Source: JAMZMI01 sp049115715 | Lineage (GTDB): Bacteria > Bacteroidota > Bacteroidia > Cytophagales > Cyclobacteriaceae | Length of the DNA: 64,000 nt | Direction of reading: 5' to 3' | NCBI GenBank assembly: GCA_049115715.1 | Contig: JAGDZQ010000031.1 | Location: forward strand, 113,276-177,275 | Shown here: positions 26,259-35,700 of the stretch, in pieces | Layout of the letters: each line of letters begins with the position of its first letter | How positions within the stretch are numbered: the stretch's first letter is position 1 | Notes under the pieces: generated by a model | The model's input: only the letters and a program-made list of their open reading frames with translations | Databases searched by the model: none | What the model was told of the DNA's origin: nothing | Program-made: the position numbers and the translations under genes

Positions 26259-26669
26259 TTATACTGCTTTACTTACCATGATATCATCGATTTCATCTAC
26301 TTCGATATAGTTGAATTCGAGATCCAGAATATCCGCATAATCTTCACCCGTTTCAAGCATATCATCATCGTCTTCTTCATAGTGCCAATTGATCTCAAGT
26401 TCCTTACCCTCTTTTTCCATGCCTTTGAGCATTTTAAATAGATCAAAAAGACATTTGGAACTGCTCGTATTGAAATACCTGAAAGAAAAATCAACTACAA
26501 TGGTCTCCTCTACATCAGCAAATAGCTTTTTTATCTTTTCAATAATTGGATAATAAAAATGTATCGAATTGGGTGGAGAAGACTTACCACAAAAAATGAT
26601 CTTTGATTCTTCAGAATCAATCTTCACGTATGGTGTAACTGAAGTTGGGGCAATTAAAACATCTATCAT
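26259..26669 (-). CDS. SiaC-like regulatory phosphoprotein (DUF1987), copy 2
   Basis: 136 residues from the ATG at 26669 (MIDVLIAPTSVTPYVKID); the frame also offers a GTG at 26702. The ATG start puts the Thr of FRYFNTSSSK at residue 68, the number I recall for the phosphorylated Thr of P. aeruginosa SiaC. The C-terminal NWHYEEDDDDMLETGEDYADILDL matches the family and the copy at 15068. It is a likely partner-switch protein, but no SiaB-type kinase, SiaA-type phosphatase or GGDEF protein is encoded in the window. Confidence 0.82.
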   Translation of the reverse strand: MIDVLIAPTSVTPYVKIDSEESKIIFCGKSSPPNSIHFYYPIIEKIKKLFADVEETIVVDFSFRYFNTSSSKCLFDLFKMLKGMEKEGKELEINWHYEEDDDDMLETGEDYADILDLEFNYIEVDEIDDIMVSKAV

Positions 26670-26877
26670 CTGTCCGCTTGGCTGGGGTGATTGTGATATC
26701 ACTAAATAATCAATTTTAAATGTAATGTTTTTTGAAATGAATTGCTCATTTAAGAGAGTAGTTTTTCGATGAACCTAGGTGGATTCTATTTAAACGCTGT
26801 GATATTGGACGTGTAAAATTAGTTTTCGGAGGTTACCAAGTATCAAACCTATTCTCATCAAATTGTTCAATTTCTGC

Positions 26878-26885
26878 TAGTTTTG
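26878..26885 (+). promoter_or_regulatory. xth -7 promoter element
   Basis: TAGTTTTG fits TAnnTTTG and lies 17 bases before the xth ATG. A possible minus-strand element TAGGTTTG (26844-26851) faces the SiaC-like gene. Confidence 0.4.
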
Positions 26886-26902
26886 TTTCAAACTTATTTC
26901 AT

Positions 26903-27682
26903 ATGTCAGATCTTCATCTTGTTTCTTGGAATGTCAACGGTATCCGAGCAATCTTAAAAAAGAATTTTCTTCAAAGCGTAGAAGAAATGAATCCCGATGT
27001 AATATGTCTTCAGGAGACTAAAGCTCAACCGGAAGATGTGAAAACGGCACTGAGTACCGTGCCCGGATTTCATTTTTACACCAATTCATCAAAGGCAAGA
27101 AAGGGATACTCCGGTACAGCGATCCTTTCTAAGAAAGAACCCTTAGAAGTTACCTATGACATGGGTATAGAAGAACATGATCAGGAAGGAAGGGTGATCA
27201 CTGCCGAATTTGAAAACTTCTTTTTGGTTACTGTATACACTCCTAACTCAGGGGAAGGAATGAAACGACTGGATTATAGAACCGGCTGGGATATTGCCTT
27301 CAAAGAACACATAACTGCACTGGACGCAAAAAAGCCAGTGGTTGTTTGCGGAGATTTAAACGTGGCGCATAGTGAGATAGACCTGGCAAGACCAAAGCCA
27401 AACTACAATAAAACATCTGGGTACACACAGAAAGAAATCGATGGTCTCAACAATATGCTTGAGGCTGGTTTTTTTGACTCATTCAGGCATTTCTATCCAG
27501 AGGAAGTAAAATATTCGTGGTGGAACTACAAGTTCAAAGCCAGAGAACGAAATGTGGGTTGGAGAATCGATTACTTCTTGCTGAGTGAAAGAATCAAAGA
27601 GAAGCTGAGTGACTCACTTATCTACAATGAACACCACGGATCGGATCACTGCCCTGTTGCTGTCAAAGTAGACCTTGGTTAA
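26903..27682 (+). CDS. xth: Exodeoxyribonuclease III
   Basis: 259 residues, ExoIII/AP-endonuclease family. Motifs are SWNVNGIRA (N-terminal Asn), CLQETKAQ (metal-binding Glu), VVCGDLNVAH (Asp and Asn of the active site), WRIDYFLLS and the C-terminal HHGSDHCPV (catalytic Asp-His). It repairs abasic sites and trims 3' ends of DNA. It is followed 43 bases later by gcvT on the same strand; a functional link is not evident. Confidence 0.95.
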   Translation: MSDLHLVSWNVNGIRAILKKNFLQSVEEMNPDVICLQETKAQPEDVKTALSTVPGFHFYTNSSKARKGYSGTAILSKKEPLEVTYDMGIEEHDQEGRVITAEFENFFLVTVYTPNSGEGMKRLDYRTGWDIAFKEHITALDAKKPVVVCGDLNVAHSEIDLARPKPNYNKTSGYTQKEIDGLNNMLEAGFFDSFRHFYPEEVKYSWWNYKFKARERNVGWRIDYFLLSERIKEKLSDSLIYNEHHGSDHCPVAVKVDLG

Positions 27683-27725
27683 AAAAATCTCATCGGCCTA
27701 CGCGCCATCCTAAATCTGGAAACAA

Positions 27726-28799
27726 ATGCAAAGAATCCCCTTACATGACCTCCACGTCTCATTAGGAGCGAAAATCGTCCCTTTTGCAGGATTCGAAATG
27801 CCTGTCAGATATTCTTCTGACAAGGATGAACATATGGCGGTAAGAAACTCAGTAGGCGTTTTTGACGTCTCGCACATGGGCGAATTTATTGTCAAAGGAT
27901 CTGGCGCAATCGATCTACTGCAGTGGGTTTGCTCCAATGATGTTTCTAAAATAAATATCGGACAGGCTCAATATGGTTGTTTGCCAAATGATCAAGGAGG
28001 AATTGTCGATGACCTGATTGTCTACAGACTGGACGAACAAGAATATATGCTTGTAGTCAACGCTTCCAATATCGAAAAGGACTGGAATTGGATAAGTAGC
28101 CAAAACAAGTTTGGAGCTGACATGTCCAACATATCCGATGACATTGCACTATTTGCGGTTCAAGGCCCTAAAGCCATTGAGACTCTACAGAAATTAACCT
28201 CTGTAAATCTTGATGAGATAAAATTCTATCATTTTGTTAAAGGGACTCTGGCAGGTAAAGAAGTGATCATTTCCGCAACTGGCTATACAGGAGCAGGGGG
28301 ATTTGAACTATACGTCAATAAAGAGGATGCGGAAGTTGTCTGGAAGGAAGTTTTTGAAGCTGGGGCCTCATTCGATATCAAACCAATTGGACTTGGGGCA
28401 AGAGATACCTTAAGGTTGGAAATGGGATATTGCCTTTACGGCAATGACATTGACGACCTCACATCTCCTTTAGAAGGTGGACTGGGTTGGGTCACAAAAT
28501 TCACAAAGGATTTCGTAAACTGTGATAGCCTGAAAAACCAAAAAGATGAGGGTGTGAAAAAAAGGCTTGTCGGATTCAAAATGGTTGACAAGGGAATTCC
28601 CAGACATGAGTATCCAATCGTAAACGCAGAAGGTGAATCTATTGGCGCAGTAACTTCAGGCAGTATCAGCCCTGTCTTAGGAGTAGGAATCGGGCTCGGG
28701 TATGTCACCGTTGGTAATCATGCTCCCGACTCTGAAATATACATTCAAGTCCGAAGCAAAGACTTAAAGGCTGTAGTGACCAAACCTCCTTTCATATAA
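27726..28799 (+). CDS. gcvT: Glycine cleavage system T protein (aminomethyltransferase)
   Basis: 357 residues, normal length. The N-terminal HxxLGAKIVPFAGFEMPVRY pattern, FDVSHMGEF, the folate-site segment GYTGAGGFELYV and GARDTLRLEMGYCLYGND are typical of GcvT rather than of the related YgfZ or sarcosine oxidase. It transfers the aminomethyl carbon to tetrahydrofolate with release of ammonia. The E3 subunit LpdA is encoded at 12.8 kb; gcvH and gcvP are not in the window. comB begins right after its stop codon. Confidence 0.96.
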   Translation: MQRIPLHDLHVSLGAKIVPFAGFEMPVRYSSDKDEHMAVRNSVGVFDVSHMGEFIVKGSGAIDLLQWVCSNDVSKINIGQAQYGCLPNDQGGIVDDLIVYRLDEQEYMLVVNASNIEKDWNWISSQNKFGADMSNISDDIALFAVQGPKAIETLQKLTSVNLDEIKFYHFVKGTLAGKEVIISATGYTGAGGFELYVNKEDAEVVWKEVFEAGASFDIKPIGLGARDTLRLEMGYCLYGNDIDDLTSPLEGGLGWVTKFTKDFVNCDSLKNQKDEGVKKRLVGFKMVDKGIPRHEYPIVNAEGESIGAVTSGSISPVLGVGIGLGYVTVGNHAPDSEIYIQVRSKDLKAVVTKPPFI

Positions 28800-29507
28800 A
28801 TGAATAAGATAGAAGTCTGTTTAACACCTGAGCTCATCCACCAATTCGAGCTTGAAGGTAAAATTGTTGTTGTGGTCGACATTTTTAGGGCAACATCATG
28901 CATGGTAGCAGGAATGGCTACTGGAGTGAAAGCAATTCATCCTGTAGCTGAGGTAAACGAGTGTGTATCTCTTGGAGCGGATGGAAAAATAATGGCTGGG
29001 GAAAGGGGAGGCATCAAAGTGGAAGGCTTTGATATCGGTAATTCTCCTTTCGATTATATGTCAGATCAATGTTGTGGCAAAGAAGTAGCCGTGACTACTA
29101 CAAACGGAACCCTGGCGATTGTAAAGTCTATTGGAGCTGAAGAAATATTAATTGGCGCATTTCTCAATCTAAGCGCCATTCAAAAGCATATCGCACAATC
29201 AAAGAAAGATGTAATTGTACATTGCGCAGGGTGGAAGGGTACAGTCAATCTGGAGGATACTCTTTTTGCTGGTGCTTTGATAAATGCTCTTGAAAAAACG
29301 CATAGTATAGAGGGCGACCCAGGCATTATTGCAAAGAGCCTATATGATCATCATAAAAATGATTTAACTAAAGCCACTCAAGCCTCCTCGCACGCCCAGC
29401 GGCTAAGTAATTTCGGAGTGGAAAAGGATCTTGAGTTTTGCATGAAACAAGATGAGTTTGATGTTGTTCCAATATTTGAGAATGGCTCGATTTCAAATTT
29501 CAATTAA
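28800..29507 (+). CDS. comB: 2-phosphosulfolactate phosphatase (ComB)
   Basis: 235 residues. Family motifs are VVVDIFRATSCMVAGM, GERGGIKVEGFDIGNSP and TTTNGTLA. ComB removes phosphate from 2-phosphosulfolactate to give sulfolactate. It was described in archaeal coenzyme M synthesis and also occurs in many bacteria that make no coenzyme M. In Bacteroidota it may serve the sulfolactate-sulfopyruvate-cysteate route to sulfonolipids (inference). It starts directly after the gcvT stop, so the two are probably cotranscribed. It shares a 4-base stop overlap (TTAA) with the convergent YciI gene. Confidence 0.88.
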   Translation: MNKIEVCLTPELIHQFELEGKIVVVVDIFRATSCMVAGMATGVKAIHPVAEVNECVSLGADGKIMAGERGGIKVEGFDIGNSPFDYMSDQCCGKEVAVTTTNGTLAIVKSIGAEEILIGAFLNLSAIQKHIAQSKKDVIVHCAGWKGTVNLEDTLFAGALINALEKTHSIEGDPGIIAKSLYDHHKNDLTKATQASSHAQRLSNFGVEKDLEFCMKQDEFDVVPIFENGSISNFN

Positions 29508-29791
29508 CTCCGAAACCCTGGAGGCACGGCGCACTCGCTAATTTCAACTGTCTCCCATACATTTCCGGTTACGTAGGGCTCATTCTTTCTCCATGTTTCA
29601 AATTCCTCGGGAGAATTAAAGTCAAAAACCATCACAGAGCCTACCATTTTGCCTTCCTCGATGATTGCAACTGCATATAGCAGCTTTCCCTCCTCTTTAA
29701 GCTTGGTTGCTCCATCTAGATGAGCCTGTCTCTGTGCCTGACGTCTCTCTGAGGCGTCCTTCCCATCTCTTCCAATTACTAAATAATTCAT
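29504..29791 (-). CDS. YciI-like protein
   Basis: 95 residues with a ferredoxin-like alpha/beta fold. N-terminal MNYLVIGRDGKDASERRQAQRQAHL and GKLLYAVAIIEEGKMVGSVMVFDFNSPEEFETW match the YciI/YCII family, whose conserved His and Asp are thought to be catalytic in some members. Function is unknown. It is last in a minus-strand run of four closely spaced genes beginning at 31103. Confidence 0.85.
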   Translation of the reverse strand: MNYLVIGRDGKDASERRQAQRQAHLDGATKLKEEGKLLYAVAIIEEGKMVGSVMVFDFNSPEEFETWRKNEPYVTGNVWETVEISECAVPPGFRS

Positions 29792-29799
29792 CTGTATTT

Positions 29800-30207
29800 T
29801 TAAAATTTATATTTTGATCCAAGTTCCATATCACTTAGCTCGATTTCAAGCGCTTTGGTTGATAGCTGAATTTCTCTAAGAGAAATCACAAGTGATACAA
29901 TTAGCGTCACCAATGAGATACCGAATATGAGACTCCCAAAGTTGACCATATTTGAATAGATAAAAAACATCGCCAATACACAAAGGAGTAAACTGAGCAC
30001 ACCAAAAAATTGCATCATTCTTATCAAATAAAGCCTCGAGCGTAGGTTTTTGAGCTGCCCTTCCAAAATACTCTCAGGATGATCCAGGTATTTCCTGTGC
30101 AGCTGTCGAATTATATTCGCTATAGCCAAAAAACGATTGGTATAAGCCAAAAGAAGTAATGAAATAGCAGGAAAAAGTAGTGCTGGTGTAGTAAGTGATA
30201 TTTCCAC
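29800..30207 (-). CDS. DUF2721-type membrane protein
   Basis: 135 residues with an N-terminal span (TPALLFPAISLLLLAYTNRFLA) and two spans around residues 65-110, separated by the RKYLDHPESI and LRSRLYLIRMMQFF helices. This matches the DUF2721 pattern (ISLLLLAYTNR, R-x-L, RxxxI). The start is a GTG at 30207 that overlaps the preceding stop by one base (TAGTG). Function is unknown. Confidence 0.8.
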   Translation of the reverse strand: MEISLTTPALLFPAISLLLLAYTNRFLAIANIIRQLHRKYLDHPESILEGQLKNLRSRLYLIRMMQFFGVLSLLLCVLAMFFIYSNMVNFGSLIFGISLVTLIVSLVISLREIQLSTKALEIELSDMELGSKYKF

Positions 30208-30533
30208 TAAGAGAGCTTTTCGTTGTTTCTGTGACGATCTAAATCACGGTTCGTTTTTTTCTCTATGTTTTTCTTAAGCGATTCAGTAAGATCAACTCCG
30301 GTTTGGTTTGCTAAGCAGATTAAGACCCATAGCACATCGGCCATTTCATCTCCTAAGTCTCTGTTTTTATCTGATTCCTTAAATGATTGCTCACCATAAG
30401 TTCGAGAGATAATCCTTGCCAGCTCGCCCACTTCCTCAGTAAGAATAGCCATGTTGGTGAGTTCATTAAAGTATCTGACACCAATGGTCTTTATCCACTG
30501 ATCTACTTCGTTTTGAGCTTCCTCTATTGTCAT
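30207..30533 (-). CDS. MazG-like nucleotide pyrophosphohydrolase
   Basis: 108 residues. The MazG metal motifs are present: LTEEVGELARII (ExxE) and LGDEMADVLWVLICLAN (ExxD). Single-domain MazG enzymes hydrolyse non-canonical or excess nucleoside triphosphates to monophosphates. It is translated between a lipoprotein gene (adjacent with no gap) and the DUF2721 gene (one-base overlap), so cotranscription is likely. Confidence 0.92.
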   Translation of the reverse strand: MTIEEAQNEVDQWIKTIGVRYFNELTNMAILTEEVGELARIISRTYGEQSFKESDKNRDLGDEMADVLWVLICLANQTGVDLTESLKKNIEKKTNRDLDRHRNNEKLS

Positions 30534-31103
30534 TTATCGTACAATATTAGCTTCTCTATTTTCATTGAGATGATGAATTTCAAAGCCGTCCATATCTAAC
30601 TTATCCATGAAAAACTGCAATCTCGTTTCCTCCGACTCCTTCAAAGAATCAATATTTGGTTCGAACTCCTCAAAATGTTCATGCGGAAATTGCTTGCCCG
30701 TTTTATATTTATCCTGCCAGTATAGAGCCTCCTCGATGGATCCATCCTTTCCATAATAGTACTTGTACTCAGAAGCAAGACGGTCGTCACGAGACACTAC
30801 CACATGCCCTGAAAAGATTTGTTTTTTATTTTCAAAATAGAAATAATCGTCGCGTTCTATATGTGTAGTATAGAGAACCCCTACAAGCTTAAGTAGCATC
30901 CCATCCATAAAGTACCCACGTACTTTATAAATTGAATCTCCGAGATGAAAATCGTCTTCCAGAATCTGAACACGGTGATTTGCATCAATATGCCTCACTT
31001 TCAAATTCACTTCGGAGACCAGTGGGGCTTTTTCCTTGCTGATTTCAGAGCAAGAGGAAATTAAGACAAAAGCAAAAGCCAGCATTCCAAGTAGGTTTTT
31101 CAT
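30534..31103 (-). CDS. Hypothetical lipoprotein
   Basis: 189 residues. MKNLLGMLAFAFVLISSCSE is a lipoprotein signal peptide with Cys at about residue 18. The mature part has repeating short beta segments, such as GDSIYKVRGYFMDGMLLKLVG and SGHVVVSRDDRLASEYKYYYGKDGS, that loosely resemble MORN-type toxin/antitoxin or WG-like repeats. No family is recognised. First gene of the minus-strand run. Confidence 0.7.
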   Translation of the reverse strand: MKNLLGMLAFAFVLISSCSEISKEKAPLVSEVNLKVRHIDANHRVQILEDDFHLGDSIYKVRGYFMDGMLLKLVGVLYTTHIERDDYFYFENKKQIFSGHVVVSRDDRLASEYKYYYGKDGSIEEALYWQDKYKTGKQFPHEHFEEFEPNIDSLKESEETRLQFFMDKLDMDGFEIHHLNENREANIVR

Positions 31104-31263
31104 AACGCCTGTTTTTTCTACAATTTAATCAATTCCAGCTTTTGGGCTAGCAAAGCATGACACTTGACACTGTTTCGGTGGAAATCCTTGAACATTACTT
31201 CCGAAATACCGTTTGCGCAGAAAGTACAATCTCATTCATTAACCATTAAATATTTAGAATAAT

Positions 31264-31791
31264 ATGAATAAGCATAACTTCATTAGGCTAACTATGTTGT
31301 CGTTTTTCGTGGTGGCTTTCACCTTGGTATCGTCAGCTCAAGAAGACAAAAGTAAACGACCAAGCCCACCCGCTCAAGCAACTGCAAGCGTAGATGGCAC
31401 TGATGTAACCATCGACTATAGTCAGCCATCTCTAAAAAATAGAGATATCAACAAACTTGCCCCTGTCGGTCAAATCTGGAGAACAGGTGCTAATGAAGCG
31501 AGTTGGGTTGAATTTTCTGATGATGTCAAAATCGACGGAAAGGTTTTGAAAAAAGGAAAATACGGACTTTTCACCATCAATAATAAAACTGAATGGACCA
31601 TCATTTTCAATGAAGTATGGAAACAATGGGGACACTACAGTTACGACAGTTCAAAAGATGCTCTGAGAGTTGATGTCACTCCAAAAACTTCCGATTCTTC
31701 TGTAGAGAAATTCACAATCAAGATTGAAGAAAGTGGAGATGTGACCCTCAATTGGGGTAACACAGTTGTTCCTTTCAAAATTTCGAAATAA
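31264..31791 (+). CDS. DUF2911 secreted protein
   Basis: 175 residues. The signal peptide ends at about residue 25 (LVSSAQ). The core carries VTIDYSQPSLKNRDI, GQIWRTGANEASWVEF and YGLFTINNKTEWTIIFN, which are the recognisable blocks of DUF2911, a family common in Bacteroidota periplasm or outer membrane. Function is unknown. It is a single gene followed by a hairpin region. Confidence 0.85.
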   Translation: MNKHNFIRLTMLSFFVVAFTLVSSAQEDKSKRPSPPAQATASVDGTDVTIDYSQPSLKNRDINKLAPVGQIWRTGANEASWVEFSDDVKIDGKVLKKGKYGLFTINNKTEWTIIFNEVWKQWGHYSYDSSKDALRVDVTPKTSDSSVEKFTIKIEESGDVTLNWGNTVVPFKISK

Positions 31792-31810
31792 CCCACTCAG
31801 AGGATACTGC

Positions 31811-31850
31811 GAGGTTGGATGTAGAGAAATGATGCTTTACATCCAACTTC
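31811..31850. repeat. Hairpin in the convergent DUF2911-yicC interval
   Basis: GAGGTTGGATGTA (31811-31823) pairs with TACATCCAACTTC (31838-31850) with one wobble: a 13-bp stem, 14-base loop. A second short hairpin (CTTTCC with GGAAAG, 31854-31871) follows. There is no U-tract, so it is at best a weak terminator or mRNA-end stabiliser for both convergent transcripts. Confidence 0.5.
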
Positions 31851-31890
31851 AAACTTTCCAAAATCGGAAAGAAAGGTTTCGTAGAAAGCA

Positions 31891-32763
31891 CTAAAGTATA
31901 TTCATGGATTGCTCTTTGATTTTCTCGAGCTCATCCTTCATTCTCACAACTGCTCTTTGTACTACTGCATCATTGGCCTTTGCTCCAATGGTATTAATCT
32001 CTCTACCAATCTCCTGAGAGATAAACCCAAGTTTTTTCCCTTGCGAGTCTTTGTCTCCCATTACTTCTAAGAAGTAATCCAAATGCCCAGCTAGTCTTAC
32101 TTTCTCCTCGGTAATATCTATTTTCTCGATGTAATAAATGAGTTCTTGTTCAAACCTATTTTGATCAACCTGCACTTTGTCCTTAATTTCATCTAAGCTT
32201 GATTTGATCCTTAATTTAATTTGCTTGATCCGCTCCTCATCTTGAGTTTTCACCTCACAAAGCGCCTCCTTGAGCACTTGGATATAGCCAACAAGTTTTC
32301 CCTGCAATGTTGCACCTTCTTGCTTTCTAAAATCATTGCAGGCAGTCAAAGCAGCAATTACAACTTTCTTCACACCCTCCCAATCAGCAATTTCAGCGTT
32401 TTCTCTATTGGTAATTACATCAGGAGATTGTAAAGCAAGCTTGTAAACGTCAGCAGTATCGGCTCCTACTTTACTGGCAAGATTGAGAAATTCGTCGTAG
32501 TAGCTTTTGAAAAGTATTTCATTGATTTGTACTGTAGGCTCTGTAAGTCCAACTGCAGTCAGATCTATAGCGAAGTTGACTTTACCTCGTCCAAGATGTT
32601 GTCCAATCAGATTTCTAATTTCCAGTTCTTTCTCAGAAAGTTCGCGAGGTAGTCGAAGATTGATATCTAGAAACTTGCTATTAAGTGTTCGTATTTCAAC
32701 CTTGATTTGATGAGATTGGGTAGAACCTTCAGCGGCTCCAAAACCCGTCATTGATAAAAGCAT
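31891..32763 (-). CDS. yicC: YicC/YloC-family endoribonuclease
   Basis: 290 residues. N-terminal MTGFGAAEG and EIRTLNSKFLDINLRLPREL and the C-terminal block LDYFLEVMGDKDSQGKKLGFISQEIGREINTIGAKANDA are hallmarks of the YicC family. E. coli YicC is linked to degradation of small RNAs such as RyhB and acts as an endoribonuclease. It is the last gene of a minus-strand trio, 8 bases after the 1086-residue protein. Confidence 0.92.
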   Translation of the reverse strand: MLLSMTGFGAAEGSTQSHQIKVEIRTLNSKFLDINLRLPRELSEKELEIRNLIGQHLGRGKVNFAIDLTAVGLTEPTVQINEILFKSYYDEFLNLASKVGADTADVYKLALQSPDVITNRENAEIADWEGVKKVVIAALTACNDFRKQEGATLQGKLVGYIQVLKEALCEVKTQDEERIKQIKLRIKSSLDEIKDKVQVDQNRFEQELIYYIEKIDITEEKVRLAGHLDYFLEVMGDKDSQGKKLGFISQEIGREINTIGAKANDAVVQRAVVRMKDELEKIKEQSMNIL

Positions 32764-32771
32764 TGGCTAAT

Positions 32772-35700
32772 TTAGAAATCTAATCCGATAGTAGCGTATA
32801 CTCTGGTGGATCCTATTTGATAATCCTGAATTGGCTTGGCTATATCAAGCTTCAAATAATACCCTAAAAATACCGTCCTCACGCCCCAACCGTACCCAGC
32901 CAACCATGGGTTTTGGAAACTTGCTATTTCTGCACTGAATGCAGAAGCAGACCCGTTTTCAACACTAGGCTTGTAGGTTTTCGTAATCGCAGAATTGTCA
33001 TTAAAGAAAGGCGACTTACCTGACCATGCAGAGCCCATATCGTAGAATCCTACTATTTGAAAATTTCGAAGAAAATTCGAAGAAATTGGACCTCTTGAAA
33101 AATATCTAAATAACGGTATACGAAGTTCGGCATTGAAAACAAGAGCATTTGACCCATAAGCTTCGTTTAAATCAAACCCTCTAAGGTTCGTTACGAACTC
33201 CGTGAAAAGTAAATTGGAGTTGTCTTTCGTATTGAAATTATCAAGTGGGTTTTGAGTGCCTTGATTGGCAGTTTTCTGGAAAATCCAGTTTTGCATTCCT
33301 CCAATCATGAAGTTTTGAGGGTTATTTCCCATCGAACGCCCGTAGTAAAGCCTTCCTGCTAAAGTAATCTCCTTATGCAATTTTTGATAGTGCCTCAAGT
33401 CAGCAATGATCCTGCTGAAGTTTTTGCCCTGATCTTCTATGTTGTAATAATTGGTATATTCAATCTTGCCTCTCGTTCCTTGAAAAATATTGAACCCGTG
33501 CTCAATTGTATTATCAATCACTATAGCACCCTTTCCCCCTAAGTAAGTAGTATGACTATCCTGAGCAAATCCAACTGATGCGGGATTACCAATCACAAAA
33601 TTGCTCTCAAGATTTTGAAAATCTGTAATAGCTATTATCGGGGAAGCTTCAAACCTAATTGTGTTAGAAATAGGTACAGCTGCTGCCAGCTCAATCTTAT
33701 TCAGTGTATATTTTTGACGTGGCTCCAACTCTCCTGTACCTTCAAAGAAGTAAACTTTTCGATCCATCCTCAACCGAAAATCCATCCAATATTTCAGGTA
33801 GTCATACTCAGCATAAAGGTCTCCACTTTTGAAGTCAGTGGTGATCAAAATCCCCCCAGTCAATCTATGGTTTTCTAGAATATCACTTATCCCTGATTCC
33901 AATAAAAACGAAAACCCTCTTATCGGATCAACTGCAGCTGAAGTCACAAGATTGCTGAAGCTGAATCTAGGCTCATATCCTATAGGCCCAATTACTCTCG
34001 GTTTGACTTCAAATTTGGTATAGTTGGAAAAGAACGATTCTGGCTTATAAGCTTCTTTTGGTTCATCCTCAAAAACGTAATTATCAATATCAATAAAATC
34101 TTCCTCTTCGGTATTATCCGTAACCACGCTATCCTCAGTGAAGAAAAATGCGTCTGGAAGCAACAGCGAATCTGCGCTGGAAAACTCCTCTTCAATAATA
34201 ATCGGCTCAGATATTTCCTCTGCTTGAACGTTAATTTTGGGCAATCTGCTTACAACGAAACGAGCTTGCTCCAAGCGCTTACGAGCAGTCTGTGGAGTAA
34301 AGATCTGATTTTCCAAAGCAGCATTCCTATCAACATAAACCCTATCTCGTCCATCTTCAAGCATGGTATACGAGATTTCGTTTCCAGTTGAAGAAAGATC
34401 AAAATCTCTTACATTATGTTGGAAGTTGGATACCTGAATGAATGTAGAATCCAGAAAATTGTACTTGTAAATATTGCTAATGCCTTTTTGATCGCTGAGA
34501 TAGTAAATTTGGTATTGATTCTTCGGAATTGGTTTTCTGTCCCTGCTATAGGTTTTGGTCAATCGAACAAACTTATTTTCTGTAGTATCTAAGTCATACA
34601 GAAAGAGGTTATACACGCTACCAATGTCATCAAGTTTAACGTTAGAAACTCTCACTGAATCTGAAGTTCTATTGGAACTAAATACTATAGCTGCACTTCC
34701 TGGGATAAAAACTGGATCCAAATCATCGAAACGATCATCTGTAATTCTCTTAAGTGCATTTCTTCTCATGCTAACAAGGTAAAGGTCATTTTGGCCATCT
34801 ACATCACCACTGATTACAGCAAGTTTGCCATTGTCATTAAATGAAAAGCTCTCTATCTGATTGAACCTGGTTAGAGGTTTTTGGAGCTTCTGACCAGACT
34901 CAAGATTGTAAGTGTTTAGATATAGAAATCCTCGTTTAAAAAAGATTACTCCAAGTGTATGATCATTTTGCCAATCAATTAAAGGAAGCTTGAAATCGAT
35001 TTCCTGATCGTTTATTAAATACCCTCCTTCTAGTACCTTTTGGTCCTTACCTGAGTTGAGATCAGTCACAATCACCTCATACTTCCCATTTTTATGGTAG
35101 GTATAAGCCAGCTTATTTCCAACCCCATTCATTTCCGTATGGCCAATATGAACATTGGGATTTCTAAAAGACACAATCTCGTTTTCGACTTCAGGCAACT
35201 TATAATTCTCCTGAATTTCCTCTGTCTGAATTTCGTAGTAAGCACGCCACTCTTCAAGGAAACTTTTGAAGGTGATACCAAGCGTACTGGCAATGCTATT
35301 TTCCTCATTCCTTATTATCCTAGTGAGGTTCAGGATATTCGAGATATTACCATTCCCGTATTTTACAGCTATAAAATTCCAAATGGATTGACCAATAAGC
35401 GCAGCATCTTCTCCCTGCAGCTTTAACTTTTTCTTAATATTTCTTCTCCCCAAATAGTCCCTGACGTAATCATCCATCTCTTCCGACCAACCATAGGCCA
35501 GATATTTGGAAGCTCCATCAACGAACCACTCCGGAAGTGCCAGTAAATATGAGTTTTGAAAAATCTCGGCCAGACTTCCACCAAACATCATGTCATTGAT
35601 CAAAATATGAGACAGCTTTTCAACAATCTCCTCCTTGAAGTCAAGTGCATTGCCTGGGTAGGCCATCTCTACTTGAAGCTTGACGAAATCTGTCTTCCCT

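Noticed and set aside
31811..31871. Two hairpins after the DUF2911 gene as intrinsic terminators
   Set aside because: Neither is followed by a U-tract on either strand, so they are listed as an inverted repeat only.
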